Shown: one piece after another, positions 1 through 12,545 of the stretch | Layout: the number at the start of each line of letters is the position of its first letter | How positions within the stretch are numbered: position 1 is the first letter of the stretch | NCBI RefSeq assembly: GCF_020085105.1 | Contig: NC_058044.1 | Coordinates: 28,090,206-28,154,205, forward strand | DNA: 64,000 bases | Reading direction: 5' to 3' | Source: Siniperca chuatsi | Taxonomy: Eukaryota; Chordata; Actinopteri; Centrarchiformes; Sinipercidae | Program-made: the position numbers and the translations under genes | The notes under the pieces: model-generated | What the model was told of the DNA's origin: nothing | Seen by the model: only the letters and a program-made list of their open reading frames with translations | The model's database searches: none

Positions 1-2462
1 GCGCTTGCCAGGTTATTACTCATTAGAGGCTGCAAACAAAATAAGTAAAGAAGCAAAGCAGTGTGTATGGCATGACATTAAAGGTAGCAATTAAATATTT
101 TGACTATATTTAGATTTAAACACGTGACACAAAGTCTAACATAACTTTATCATGGCAGCAGCAGCGTCTCCATCAGCAGTGAACACACAGAACCAGCTGG
201 CTCTCTCTGCCATGCCACGAGAGAGAGAGCTCACAGTGGAGTGTTTTTCCATGACGTCTTTAGTGCACGAGAGTGTGTGCAGTGTATTTCCTCTGTTACA
301 TCAGAGCACTTTTGTTCAGAAAAACTGGCTTTTTGCATTATGAAAGCCTATAGGAACTTGTATTTTTACTTGCATAATGATGATTACAGACCTGGCCAAA
401 ATCAATGACCAGACCAGATCTGCCAAAGAGTGACACTTTGTAACACTTAGGAAGGGCTACATAAAATCAGAACTACAAATGGCACTCGTGATGTGATCGT
501 GAAATCTAGTTTTTCTACAAGTAATACCAAAGAGAGCAGATGTTTACGTCTGTCTGCCGTGACAGTGCGGTATCGAGGTTTTGCAACATCATAAAATCTT
601 CCTCTAACACACACGTGCAAAGAGTGGTGATAAAGAGGAAACACTTTACTTGCATGCCATGCAAAACTGTGGTGCGTTTAAGAACACAATGTGGCAAGAT
701 CTTTTTTCAAGCCACGCCAAGGGATAATATTTTCGTAGAAATTGTAGCAAAAAACAAAACAACACAACAGAAACAGAACAGAAAACATAAGTCAACCACC
801 TGGCAAACAGTCAGGAAACCTTTCTCAAAAACTGATAACAAATGGGACTGAAGTATTTGGACATCCAAACCTCCATGATACCCTTTTTAATTTGTTTTTT
901 TGTATTAAAAAACCCCCCCGAATTTTTCATAGTAATCTATTAGAACACCTCGATGGGAAGCACAGCCATCACCAAAACACACTAGCATTTAGTCTAATCT
1001 GTTCTCAATCCCTCTTCTGAATAAATGAAAAGGAACTGCGTAATTTGGCTAAATGAATGAATAACAACCTCTTTCGCCAACTCATAGCAGTTATGATTTT
1101 GCCTAACAGACTGCTTGGTAAATATAATCTTTTCACTTTTCCTTCAGAGCAGGTCTAGACCATACTCTTTGAAGCACTGGCACGGCATGGATTCTTTTTT
1201 AAAATAATAATAATTTATTTTTACTAATAAAAAAGAACCGGAGTATCAGTAAAGTACCAGCCCCATAAGAGTATTGATAAGAGTAGTAGTATTGATTCAT
1301 TCCTAACAATACCCATCCCTAGTTTTGGCACTCTTATTAGCAAAGCTCAGTGTACAAAACATGGGCTGATCGTCGCTTTCGCCAGATAAAATGAAAAACT
1401 TCAGGTCATATCAGCTGTCGCTAACTAACGTTAATTCCATGACTAACTTGATGACTGGCCAAAATTAAACTTTGTTGTTGTCGGGTTTGTGTGCTCTCTG
1501 CAAACAGGTCTTGTGTCGAAGTCTGTTCCCCCCTCGAATAGTGTTTCCCTCCCCTTCGAACTGTGTTTCCCATACTGTTGCCCCCTGCAGTTGGGTTAGG
1601 TTAGGTTATGGTTAGGTGTCATTGAAATAAATGGTTAGAGTAATGTTGGGTTGAGGTTAAACATCACAGAAAACTACTGGTGGGGGTAAATGAGACTGTA
1701 CAATCGCATATTTTTGTAGTCCAATAGAGAGAGGAGTCTTCTCTAGTAAAACCACCAGCTGATCACGTCACATCAGTTTCAGGGGTCAGAATCTCTCCGT
1801 TAAAATTTCATTCACATCATATCAATAAATGAAGCGGATTAACTTTTAGTTCTGAATAAGGACCTTCAGTATTTGGAGCAAGTATCTTGGACAATTAGGT
1901 GTGCCAAGGTATTGGTCAGTAGGTCAGTAGGCTGCTGTGTGTGTAATGTTGAATACATATTTAATCAGAACTGCATTTCTTTTGCTGCCATGTATAATCT
2001 TTATTGTGTACTGAGCATCTTTGTCACAAGCCTTCTTTCAGGATGAATTAAACAGCATCTTATCTCATTTTCAGGTTGGAGCTACAGGTTGTGAACAGCA
2101 AATTAGGCTGCCACTCATCTGACCTACAGATTTCCACTGCATGTTTAGTTGAACACTAAACATAAATTGGTTCATAAGAGGTTTGAAATGATTCAGATTA
2201 AATAAGTGGATTTGATACTGGATTCAGATTGGGTAAAGTTCTAAAACCCCAACTTTAATTTCAAAAGCCTAAAAAGAACAAGTAGACTCTATGGTGTTTG
2301 AAAAAGGACTAGTGCCCCTTTTTTAAAAATAAATGTAAGCGAAGAGGCCTGTCATGCCCCCCTCAGGATGAATTGTAATGACTGTCATTCATCTAGTGCC
2401 ATAATCAGGTCAAAACATTCATTTGTCAAATACTTGAGGTTTATGATTAACTAACATTCATC

Positions 2463-2515
<53 letters not shown>

Positions 2516-3982
2516 TCACATACTGATGGCAGCCATGCAAGGTCCTGGCCTGACCTTCAGGAGCAATTTGGGATGCACTGTCTTGCTCAAGTACACTTCG
2601 ACACATAGACAGATAAACTCATTTAGGCATTTTAGAGCGTGAAAACAAAAAAAACCCCAAACAAAATCTGGATTTTCATTCTTGTTGAAGGTGCATCCTG
2701 TGCAATAACAAGTTTTGTTTTGTTGGATTTTGTTGAGTTTTGTAAGGCATTAAAAAGTAGCCAATTTTAATAACTTGCTTCTGTGACTTTGGCTATGACA
2801 TAACACTAACAGGTCTAAGGTTGTAAATGTGCAGGGGTGTTACAATGGACAGCATTAGATTCAGTTTTAACCTCTTTCTCAAATGTATACAACAGCTGTC
2901 TTTAGTGGCTTTAAATACAGTATGCCTCCATCAGAAGGTTAGTTGCCAAACACTTGAGACCCCAGGGCCACAGCTTTGGCAACATGGTTGGTGATCACGA
3001 CACCAGTCTGATCACAAAGAAACGTGTGCCAGGGATTCTTGTTTAAATTTATGATGCCGGCCTATAAAGTCTTCCTGTTCTAAAATAGATTGACCCGCAT
3101 CTTAACTCAGTGGCCATCTGTGTCCGAAGCATATGGTTACAACCTCATGCTGACAAAAGGTCAACTCTAGACATGTCACCACATAAGTACTGTGTCTTTG
3201 CAGCTTAGATATTCATCTTATTCAGCTACGCCAATGGGGCATCCTTGAAGTCATTAGTACCGCAGGCTCACGGTCATAATCTACATACTGCGTTGTTTTG
3301 CAGAATGAATCGGCCCTGTTAAAAATCACAGAGCCAACAATAGCACAAGGCCAGCTGCTGAAGATTATCTGCCCTTCAAGGCTTTTGTTACACTACTGTA
3401 GGAGCACGTTTAACTCACTGGCATGATTTGTTGGGAAAACGAAAATGATTACATAACTCAAAAAAGAGTATCAGTGTCTGTATAGTACACAGGGGCGATA
3501 TGCCTTCTTCTTATTTCTGTATAGTAATAATATTACTGTACAGTAATGTGTTTGGAGGTTAATGTAAGTAATTCCTGTATAGTAATAATAATAGTCAAGA
3601 CAGTTTTTATTAATTAGAATAAATAAACATCAATATCAGTCTTCATGTAGAGCAGAGTAGCATCGATCTAAAGGTTTAGTGACCAAAATGTGTTAATACA
3701 AACACAGGACAAATCCACCTTAATTTTATGCACATTTGTCACTAACTAAACTACAACAAAATAACGACACAGTAAAGAAAGACAACACATAAAAAAAAAA
3801 AAAAACTCAACTAACAGCAAAAACAAGTGCAAAATCTGTGAAGCTGTAATTTGGGGAGATTAGACGTGATTGATGATTTGTTTGTGCTTTTTTAGTTTGC
3901 AACAATTGGAAAATGACAGGGCATCCTAACCCTCATCTCTAGAGACACACTGTGCCACTGATCAACATCTTGTACTCCTTAC
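1..3982. other. Intergenic, no gene recognised
   Basis: The sequence is AT-rich with a CA microsatellite at 2.47 kb and short simple repeats near 3.48-3.6 kb. Expected downstream exons of the choline transporter-like gene were looked for on the minus strand and not found. The open stretches here have no recognisable domain. Confidence 0.5.
2467..2514. repeat. (CA)n microsatellite
   Basis: About 24 uninterrupted CA units in intergenic sequence. Confidence 0.97.
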
Positions 3983-4482
3983 CTGTTTACGCAGGATGTT
4001 CTTGTAGATGTTTGAAGAGAAAACAGAAGTTGCAGACAACAGGCCAGAATCCGTGGATGACATGACAGCAGCGGCCACAGCGCCGATTCCAATGATTGAG
4101 ATGTAAGACGGAGTCAGGTAATGTAGGATCAGGGGCAGGATCAAAGTCTGCTCACCACGTACATATGGAGGTGGAGAGCCGTACAGCATTAGGTTCCAGT
4201 GTGGACAAGAGAAATTAGTTAAATATATAATTGTTCAGTGTTGGGCAGGTAGAGTACAGTGGGTTTATCAGAGCTTTTTCACTGAAAACAGCTGCCTGCT
4301 GCAATTAGAAATGGTTTTGATGAGAGTGATCCACATTAAATTGCTCCATAGAGGGGAACTACAAAGCTGGGAGATATTTCTTTGTGGGTTTGTCACTCTG
4401 AGGACCCCTTTCACATATGACATTTGGTCCATTGTTAACATAAAAATATTGACTAGTGCAGCTTTAAATTAAACTTAATTAT

Positions 4483-5333
4483 TGGATCTACGGAGGGCCA
4501 AGGCACCAGCGACCCCGGTTTCCATCCAGGGGGTCAGTGTGGACATTGTTGAGGACTACAAGTACCTGGGAGTACACTTAGACAATAAACTGGACTGGGC
4601 TAAGAACAGTCAAGCTGTTTACAGGAAGGGCCAGAGCCGCCTCTATTTTCAACATCTGCCGGACAATGCTGAGGATGTTTTATGAGTCTGTGGTGGCCAG
4701 TGCTATCCTGTATGCTGTTGCATGCTGGGGCAGCAGGCTGAGGGTAGCGGACGCTAACAGACTCAACAGACTGATCCGTAAGGCCAGTGACATTGTGGGG
4801 GTGGAGCTGGACTCTCTGTCTGTGGTGTCAGAGAGGAGGATGCTGGCCAAACCACATGCCATCTTGGACAGTGTCTCCCACCCGCTCCATGACGTGCTGG
4901 TCAAACAAAGGAGTACCTTCAACGGAAGACTCATCCCCCCAAAATGCACCACAGAGCGCCACAGGAAGTCATTCCTGCCTGTGGCCATCAAACTCTTTTA
5001 CTCCTCCCTCTAAGTGTTAGCCTATATGACCCTAAGTCATTAAACTGGACATTGATCATTACATCACTTCAGTACTTGAATAATTGTGTAATATCTGTGT
5101 ACTACTCCTGTGCAATATTTAGTTGTTTTCTTTTTTTCCTATTATTACTCATACCTCCATTACTGCTGTTGCACTACTACTTATTACTTATATTATTACA
5201 TTGTAGTATTATACTGTATTATCATCATCAACCGGTAAACCCACTTGGTACTATCCATTTATTTTATTTTATACTTATACCCACTTGGCACTAAATTTAC
5301 TTTCTGACCTGTTTTTAATAGTGTATTGTATTG

Positions 5334-5406
<73 letters not shown>

Positions 5407-5512
5407 TTTTTGCTAGTACTTTCTCCTGTGTGCACTGACGTAAAGACGAGCTGCTGTAACAAAGACTTTCCCTTCGGGGATCAATAAAGTATTTCTGATT
5501 CTGATACTTCTA
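4483..5512 (+). mobile_element. 5'-truncated LINE (L2/Jockey-like), 3' part of RT and 3' UTR
   Basis: The RT C-terminal region is coded in two frames: GVSVDIVEDYKYLGVHLDNK then MLRMFYESVVASAILYAVAC and RHRKSFLPVAIKLFYSSL. Compared with the copy at 55-57 kb, a 20-nt block after CTCTATTTTC is missing, which breaks the frame. The 3' UTR is AT-rich and includes a TA microsatellite and a poly-T run. The end is the GGGGATCAATAAAGTATTTC and CTGATTCTGAT tail typical of fish LINEs of this type. The element lies in an intron of the choline transporter-like pseudogene. Confidence 0.85.
5336..5411. repeat. (TA)n microsatellite followed by poly-T
   Basis: About 25 TA units are followed by a T run. Both are inside the 3' UTR of the LINE fragment. 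The other LINE copies at 55.2-55.7 and 61.3-61.6 kb lack this expansion. Confidence 0.95.
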
Positions 5513-6879
5513 CTTCTCTACATCTTAATACTACAGCCGCAGGCAGCAACAACCAATCAAAAACGCATCAAACTACAGGAACCCCTGAGACCATTTCACA
5601 TTCAATAATTTGTCAAAATACACATAAAATGGGGAAAAAATTTATGGACGACATAAAATAAATACTAGTAATATTTATCACAAATATATAATCTTATACT
5701 GTATTCAGCTCCAATTACAGAGTTGCATTATAGTTTATATATAATTTTAAATTTTACTCACACTAATATGTAAAAAAGCAACCTAACTAACAACAATGGC
5801 ACAAAAGCCAGCCTCATCTAACCCTGCAGACACAGCATCTGCAGTTTGTCATGAGACAACCCTAGATTAACCAGGTTTCCAATACTTGAATGTTTTGCTC
5901 AACCGAAGCACTCAAAGTCAAACTAAACAACCAGTGATACAACAAAATATCTTTATCAGTTTTTATATTGTCCCAATATGAAAATCTGCAAACAAAGTTC
6001 TCACAGAAAGTTCTCCCCAAAATGAGTGGTATCTTAAAGGCAAAATAAGTAATAAAAATTCAAAGTTGGTCCCTCCTCCCCACCTCAAAGAGCAAGAGAG
6101 AGCGAGAGCGAGCTAGAGAGTGAATTAACTGTGTATGTAACGGATTGTTTCAAGGCGGTTACACGCCGACACCTCCGCAATTGCCGGATTTTGTGTGAAT
6201 GCAGCCAAAGCCAGGCTTCATCCTGTCTGCTCTGCCTGTGAGTGTAGCTCAGCCCCACCCTCGGCCAAACTGACACACAGGCCTGCACACAGACAGAGAG
6301 CAGCTGAGAGACGGAGACAGCGATGTCGCTACGTTTGAGTCCCAATTTTACACCTTGCGCGCTGTTAATGACTGGGGACTACACACCACTGCCCAAAGGT
6401 TGACACCCAGAAATGTCCCAAACACGGCAAAATAATAAGAAACTACTAAGAAAATACAGGCAGAGGGCAGGGTCTCTGCAGATACAGACACGCCACATAC
6501 CTCTAGTGTTTCATAAGTGATGACTGAGAGACATTATTTTTGTATGAGTCTATACATTGTTTTTTTTAGGAAAACCTTTAAGCGTTTGGCACCACCACTA
6601 GTTGAGTCTAGTTGCGTTTCCAGTAGTTCTGCACATCTCAGCAGTGTGTTTGAGGAAAGATGTCTTACCACCTACACTGCTAAACGTAAGCTACACTTGT
6701 AAATTGTCAAATCTGGGTAATGTACAGAGGCCATATGAAGGCTTAGGAAGGCAACTATCATATACATATGTCATATTACAAAATGACTGACAATCAATAT
6801 TTTTGCCAAACAATACAAATAGCTCCTGGCAGTTTAAGTGTCTGTATTAAAGGTCAGTCATCGCTAACCTAATTCCCAC
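5513..6879. other. Intron of the SLC5A7-like pseudogene, repeat-like
   Basis: No exon seen. 6060-6560 is GC-richer and contains GAGAGAGCGAGAGCGAG and TGACACCCAGAAATGTCCCA, which look like a dispersed repeat of unidentified family. Confidence 0.4.
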
Positions 6880-7585
6880 CTGTGGAGGCAGCAACAGCCC
6901 CAACCAAGACAAGGGGGATTCCCAGTATGGTGATGGAAAGGGCAGCAGCATAACAGGTTAACTGGGCTGTTAGTGGTGAGGAGGCAGACAGCATCCTCTG
7001 GTGGAAGCTCTGAAATGAAACACTACCGAGACCCTGGAAAAAAGAGCACAGGCAGAGGAGGAAGATGAATGTTGAGGACAAGAAAAGACGAGGAAGATAA
7101 GGGAAGGAGGAAATATAGTGATAAAAGCTTATCAAATGTGCTGTTGTAGTGTCAACTACAGGTGGGCACTGGTATTCTCTTTTGGCTCGTCCTGCGAAAT
7201 GTCCATGTCTATTACAGACCACATCCTGTAATTTCGCGACAGCAAAAATTCCGTCCGGAACGATGAATTACATTTTGATGAGCACAGTGGATATTTTTTC
7301 CCCAACCTCCCCCTGTAATGTTAATCCTATCTGAATGGGATCAGTTTAAGATTAACTCTGAATTAATTTGCTTTGAATACAAGGATGCATTGCTATGTCT
7401 GATGATTTTTTATCGTTACATTCTGCCACAGTGCTGTTACACTTTCCTGTCTTTAGTCTTTGTCATGCAGATTAAAAGCTGGTTGGAAACACGATTTTGC
7501 ATCTACATTGCCGAGAAATTGTCTTTCGCCAGGAGAAAACTGGCTGGGGAGATCAGGTTTCTATGGTGGCCCTGAGGGTCAAAAC

Positions 7586-7676
7586 ATGACATTTCACAAA
7601 ACACAACGACATTTCACAAAACACAAAAACATTTCACAAACACAAAAACATTTCACAAAAAAACAACATTTCAGAT
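7586..7676 (+). repeat. Tandem repeat, ~18-bp unit
   Basis: About five imperfect copies of ACATTTCACAAAACACAA, with small length changes between copies. Confidence 0.85.
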
Positions 7677-8062
7677 TACAGAAATGGAGGGACATCACTT
7701 CTTGTTTGTGATTGGACAGAACCCAAGTCCCTGGCGACAGTTCAAGGTTATTTCCTCTTTGTGTAGCCTAGCCTAGCCTACTATTCTCAGCAGTGTCCTT
7801 GCACACATCTTAAACTGAGTTTGAAAGGATGGAAGAGGAGATTGAAATCATAAGAGAATACTTTAACAAAGGACATGATGTAGCCTAATTCTTGATATGT
7901 TTTCAACATGACATTAAAATGTCCTGTGGGACCCAGAAGCACACTTGAAAGAATTAGGACTGAGGAGACGGGAGATGTCAATTCAAGGAGAGGGAAGCAC
8001 AATTTTTTTTCTTCTATTTTATCTTTTACGCTCCAGCGGCACCCATTTTCAGGGCTAGTTGA

Positions 8063-8093
<31 letters not shown>

Positions 8094-8989
8094 TGGATTT
8101 CCCGACTTCCATGGCCATTGTCCTGCTGTCTATATCGACCAACACCTTGTCAGTGCAAATGCTTCGTGAACTGAACCCACGCGGACACGTTGCAGGCATG
8201 TAAACAGGTAAATGACAAATTTAAACCATTTGGATGGGTTCTCCCCCAGAATCATGTGGCTCAAATGTGGACAAACATAAGTAATAAAAAACAACTTCTA
8301 TATCCAAACATCCCTTTTTCAGAAAGCAGGTTTAGTGAAAACTCTGAGATGGTCAACCCTGAAATGAGGGAAACTCTGTTCCATTCCTGAAAGAGATATA
8401 ACTGACTCTGTGAACCTGCTCGCTGGCAGGTTTACTTCAACAAAATGACTGCTTTCATGATCAATCTGTCATCAATGTAAGGACAGAGACAGTGATCCTC
8501 TACTCTGAATAAAATCTATACATTGTCCTTTGTAGCACTGTGACTGTGTAGACATTACAGTAAGACTTGTCAGGTTGTCAACAGTTCCCCTGCACTGAAA
8601 CATAAACCATACATTACTCTATCACTGTTAAAACAAATATGTATGAAGACACATAAGACAGTGATCAATAAACAATCATTTGTCATGTTGTGATTGGTCG
8701 CACTGTGGTCTTTCTTAGTGAAATCTAAAATAGACCTCTAAAAATGTACAGTCAGTTTGAACTTAGAGACCTTTTCAGCTGCAAATCACCAAAATCATTA
8801 TTACTGGGTTGGACTATGATTTTACAATCACAGGCCCCATAAGTCATATGTCTTATCTGTTGGATCCATATTGTCATCTTTCTGCCACCTGCATTTTGTC
8901 CCCTTCAGGTTACAGCTAAATAAATATACTTAAATATATTTAAAAACTGAATTTAACATACAATTCAAGCACGAGTCTGATGAATGAGT

Positions 8990-9720
8990 GGACTATGCTG
9001 AATAAAATGTAATAGTGTTGGTAGCCACACACTAAGTTGATGTTAGTTTATGTTATGCTCCACACAGACTCTCTTTGCATGCTAACTAACTCCTTTTAAC
9101 TTGGCACCATTATCCTAAACAGACCACACACATACACCTCTAGTTTGGCCCTTAAAGACAACCAGACACCGCAGAGAGTAACTTTAAAGCTCCCGCTGCA
9201 CATGTTCCTTTGTTTCTGACAACATGGGTTTGTGCTCATGCACGCGAGACATACGGAGGCAGAACAAAGGAACATACACATACAAACACACCCTTTGTTC
9301 TGTACTCTGGTGTATTTAGAGTTAGTCTTCATATTGTGTGCTTTTCCTTTGTTTATCTTTTAAATAAATGCTCGTTTATAATTATGCTGGTTTCTTTAAT
9401 GTTGCACAAGAGTGAGTAATTTGCCAACCTCTTCTATGTTGAACTCCAAATCCTTCAACCTACTAGCTATCAATGGTAATTTTGGTTAGTTATTAATTAA
9501 ATTATTAATCTGAGTTCCAAATTGATAGTTTATTTTATTTTATGAGATTCAGTCAATTAATTGGCCATCATTTCTCTTCTTTAAGAAGAGTGGTGCCCCT
9601 GAGGATTTTATTCATTAAAGTTATTTATAGTTGATTATCTTTCATAATTCTGATATAATTAATTGATCGCACCTACACAAGTGGGTGCCCCCCTTTAACC
9701 ATTGTAAATCCCAACACTGG
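8990..9720 (+). repeat. Dispersed repeat (LTR-like), copy 1
   Basis: It shares long colinear stretches with 59790-60312: CTAAGTTGATGTTAGTT, CCCTTTGTTCTGT, and the right end GGTGCCC(CC)CTTTAACCATT then GTAAATCCCAACA. The two copies differ by insertions. The clean right edge ending in CA suggests a retroelement terminus, but no internal coding was found. Confidence 0.6.
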
Positions 9721-10639
9721 TCTTCTTCTTAAATGATTAAGACTGATTTGAATGTTGTCTCCAATAAAAAAAACATGATGAAATTTTTTCCTGTTAGCAT
9801 GCACTCTGACACACTGATCAAGAATAAATTACTTCAGATTGACATTATCAGCTCAAATCAGCTGTTACATGAGCCAAGACACAAATCTATTCATGCTGAC
9901 TTGATATAATTATCTCATTATCTAGATAAGATTTGATAAAGAGATAATTATCCTGTTTACTGAGAAATTAAGTTTTGTTTCTACTGAGAAAACAACCTTT
10001 CCTTAAGATCACAAGATAATTAATCTGTTAGCACAAGGAAACAGCATTGTTATCCCAAAACAATGAGATCCTGAACTTGTTATTGAGATAACAGAATTTA
10101 AAAAATAACCAGGGCCTCTCTCAGCATCACAATGCCTATGTTCTGCTAGCAAAATAACAAAAAAACAAAACATGACAAAAAATAACAAATAACTGTTGAG
10201 CTAAGATGAGTTTCTGAGCCCTACAGAACAACTTACCAGTCATGGTGAAAATCCTAACCAGCAAGCTGATATTCCTGCCTCAGAGGAGCACCACTTCGGT
10301 CCTGTCTTCATGGCTCTTCCTCTCAGCTTTCCTGGACTTTTGGGTGGCCCACACCTCTGTCCCCAGAATCAGGATATAGAACAGCACCACCACAACCACA
10401 CATGTTCAGAACCATGGTGGCCAACTACTATGGATCACACTGACCGGCAGAAGGGCTGAATGGATAACAAATTCAAAATGTTTTATATGGGCCAAGAGTG
10501 TGCAAGAACGAAGGTCACAGACATAGTCAGGAGCTTGAAAACCATATTTTGGAAGCACTCCTGAGTTCACCTGAGGTAACAATATTGATGATGTACTCAA
10601 GAAAGAGACAAGTTAATTTGTCCAAAACCAAGATTTACT

Positions 10640-12545
10640 TCTCACTGGTTAGAGTTAATAATATTAATACTAATATTATTGGAATACCACCAAGCATGAT
10701 TAAACGCACAATTCCTAGAAGCTCCAGCCTTTGGGAACTCCAAGAGGAGGGATTGGAGGCGGCTACGCAGTGAAGGGCTACTTCGAGGTCCTGGTTCGCC
10801 CTCTCTGTTGAACCAGTTAGACTGTGGATGGCAGCCGGAGGAAAGGCTGACGGTGATTCCCAGAGGTTGGCCAAAGGATTTCCAAACCTGAGAGATGAAC
10901 TGGGGGCCCCAGTCTGAGACAATGTCCAACGGGATCCCGTGGAGCCAGAACACTTGGTGGGTCGGGAGGTCTGCCGTCTCCAGAGCTGAAGGGAGCTTTG
11001 GTAAGGCCACGCAGTGTACAGCCTTGGAAAACCGATCCACGACGGTAAGTATGGTGGTGTTACCCTGCGATGGAGGCAGTCTGGTAACAAAGTCTAGGGC
11101 GATGTGGGACCATGGGCAACTGGGAACCGGGAGTGGTTGCAGCAGACCGGCCAGTGGCCGATGAGATCACTTCCCTCGAGCACAGACAGTACAGGCAGCC
11201 ACAAAGGCCCGGGTATCGGCCTCCATGGTGGACCACCAAAAGTGCCGTCGGCAAACATGCGGTTAGGAGGACCGTTGCCTGGGTCTGGCTGATCGCTCTG
11301 GGCCTCCCTCACCACTGTTTCTATCTCCCACGTGAGGGCGGCTACCACGCAGGGAAAGATCTTGACGGGATAGTGCGTCGGCCTTGATGTTCTTAGACCC
11401 GGGCTGATAGGTGAGGGTGAACTCAAAACGCCCAAAAAAACAATGCCCATTGTGCCTGGTGAGAGTTGAGTCTCTTAGTTGACTGAATGTATTCAAGATT
11501 CTTGTGGTCCGTCCAGACTATGAAGGGTTGCTCTGCTCCTTCTAGCCAGTGGTGCTACTCTTCCAACGCCAACTTTACCGCCAATAGCTCCCTGTTGCCC
11601 ATATCATAATTTCATTCGGCGGGGGTGAGTCGGCAGGAGAAGAAGGCACAAGGATGAAGTCTCTGGTCCGTGCTGGAGTACTGGGAGAGTACGGCCCTGA
11701 CTCCCACATCCGATGCGTCCATGTCAACTGCGAATTGGCGTGCAGGATCAGGTTGGATCAGGATAGGAGCGGAGGTGAACAAGGCCTTAAGCTTGGCCAA
11801 GGTGGCATCTGCCTAGGCATTCCAGGAGAAGGGCACCTTGGAGGAGGTGAGCTTGGTGAGTGGGACCGCCACACGACTGTAGTCTCGGATGAACTGCCAG
11901 GAAAAGTTGGCAAATCCCAGGAAGTGTTGTAATTGCTTACGATTGATAGGTGTAGGCCGAGACTGCTTTTATCTTGGCCAGGTCCGTCCTCATCTGCCCA
12001 CTCTCCAGGATGTAACCCAAGAAGCTCACTGAGTCTGCGTGGAATTTGCATTTTTCGGCCTTGACGAAGAGGCGGTTCTCCAGCAGTTGTTGTAAGACCT
12101 GACGAATGTGACGTGGCTAGCTGGGTCTCGGGAGAAGATGAGGATGTCGTCAAGGTAGACGAATACAAAGCAGTTTAAGAAGTCGCGGAGGACGTCGTTG
12201 ACCAAGGCTTGGAACACCGCTGGTGCGTTGGTGAGCCCGAATGGCATGACCAGGTATTCAAAGTGGACTAGGGGCGGGTTGAAGGCGGTCTTCCATTCAT
12301 CCCCCTCCGTATTCGAACCAGGTGATAGGCGTTGCGGAGGTCCAGTTTAGTGAATATGCGGCAGTCCCACAGGCATCAGGGTGATCAAAGATGGTCGTTA
12401 TCATCTCCAGGAAGTCTGCCAAGGAAAGTGACGAGAGGGGTCAGCTAGTATGTGTAGCTTCTGCCCAATCTAGCACTCTCCCCCGTAGTAGTCCCACGAT
12501 GTAATTGATTTTGGACTGATCAGAGGAGAATGTGACAGGACGCTG
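10640..12545 (-). mobile_element. Degenerate Ty3/gypsy retrotransposon with internal deletion
   Basis: Reading the minus strand from 12545 to 10640: a capsid-like gag piece (TFSSDQSKINYIVGLLRGRV then LDWAEA, and FLEMITTIFDHPD), then directly reverse transcriptase ([38 protein letters not shown], catalytic [11 protein letters not shown]), RNase H ([37 protein letters not shown]), and an integrase zinc-finger region and core ([44 protein letters not shown]). The reading frame shifts several times and gag joins RT without protease, so it cannot be autonomous. Long terminal repeats were not identified. Family resemblance is to fish gypsy elements of the sushi type (from memory). Confidence 0.85.

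Larger units (their letters stand above)
7034..10236. other. Intron of the SLC5A7-like pseudogene
   Basis: The missing membrane-segment exons of the transporter were not found here. It contains the 18-bp tandem repeat, the LTR-like repeat (8990-9720) and a GAGATAATTATC-rich repeat around 9900-10100. A stretch at 8190-8390 is open on the plus strand but not recognised. Confidence 0.45.
3983..10415 (-). pseudogene. High-affinity choline transporter-like (SLC5A7 family) pseudogene
   Basis: Three exon relics lie in the expected order and orientation. 10415-10237 is the N-terminal exon (VVVVLFYILILGTEVWA, then GRNISLLVRIFTMT, compare GRDIGLLVGGFTMT in CHT1). It carries a frameshift near its start and an in-frame TGA before GRN. 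7033-6880 encodes FQSFHQRMLSASS and VLVGAVAASTG. It is open, with a good acceptor and a GT donor, and ends in phase 1. 4200-3983 encodes [13 protein letters not shown] and [20 protein letters not shown], ending [10 protein letters not shown] at a GT donor. Its phase fits the previous exon, but the acceptor dinucleotide is AC instead of AG. Exons for the other membrane segments and the C-terminus were not found. SLC5A7 is the sodium- and chloride-coupled choline carrier of cholinergic neurons. This locus looks non-functional. Confidence 0.8.

Noticed and set aside
540..851. 103-codon open stretch on the plus strand
   Set aside because: No recognised domain, no splice or promoter context, and a lysine/threonine-rich end typical of chance reading in AT-rich DNA.
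2955..3050. Minus-strand stretch reading DQTGVVITNHVAKAVALGSQ
   Set aside because: It looks protein-like but is short, ends in a stop and has no clear splice ends or family match. It did not match missing choline transporter exons.
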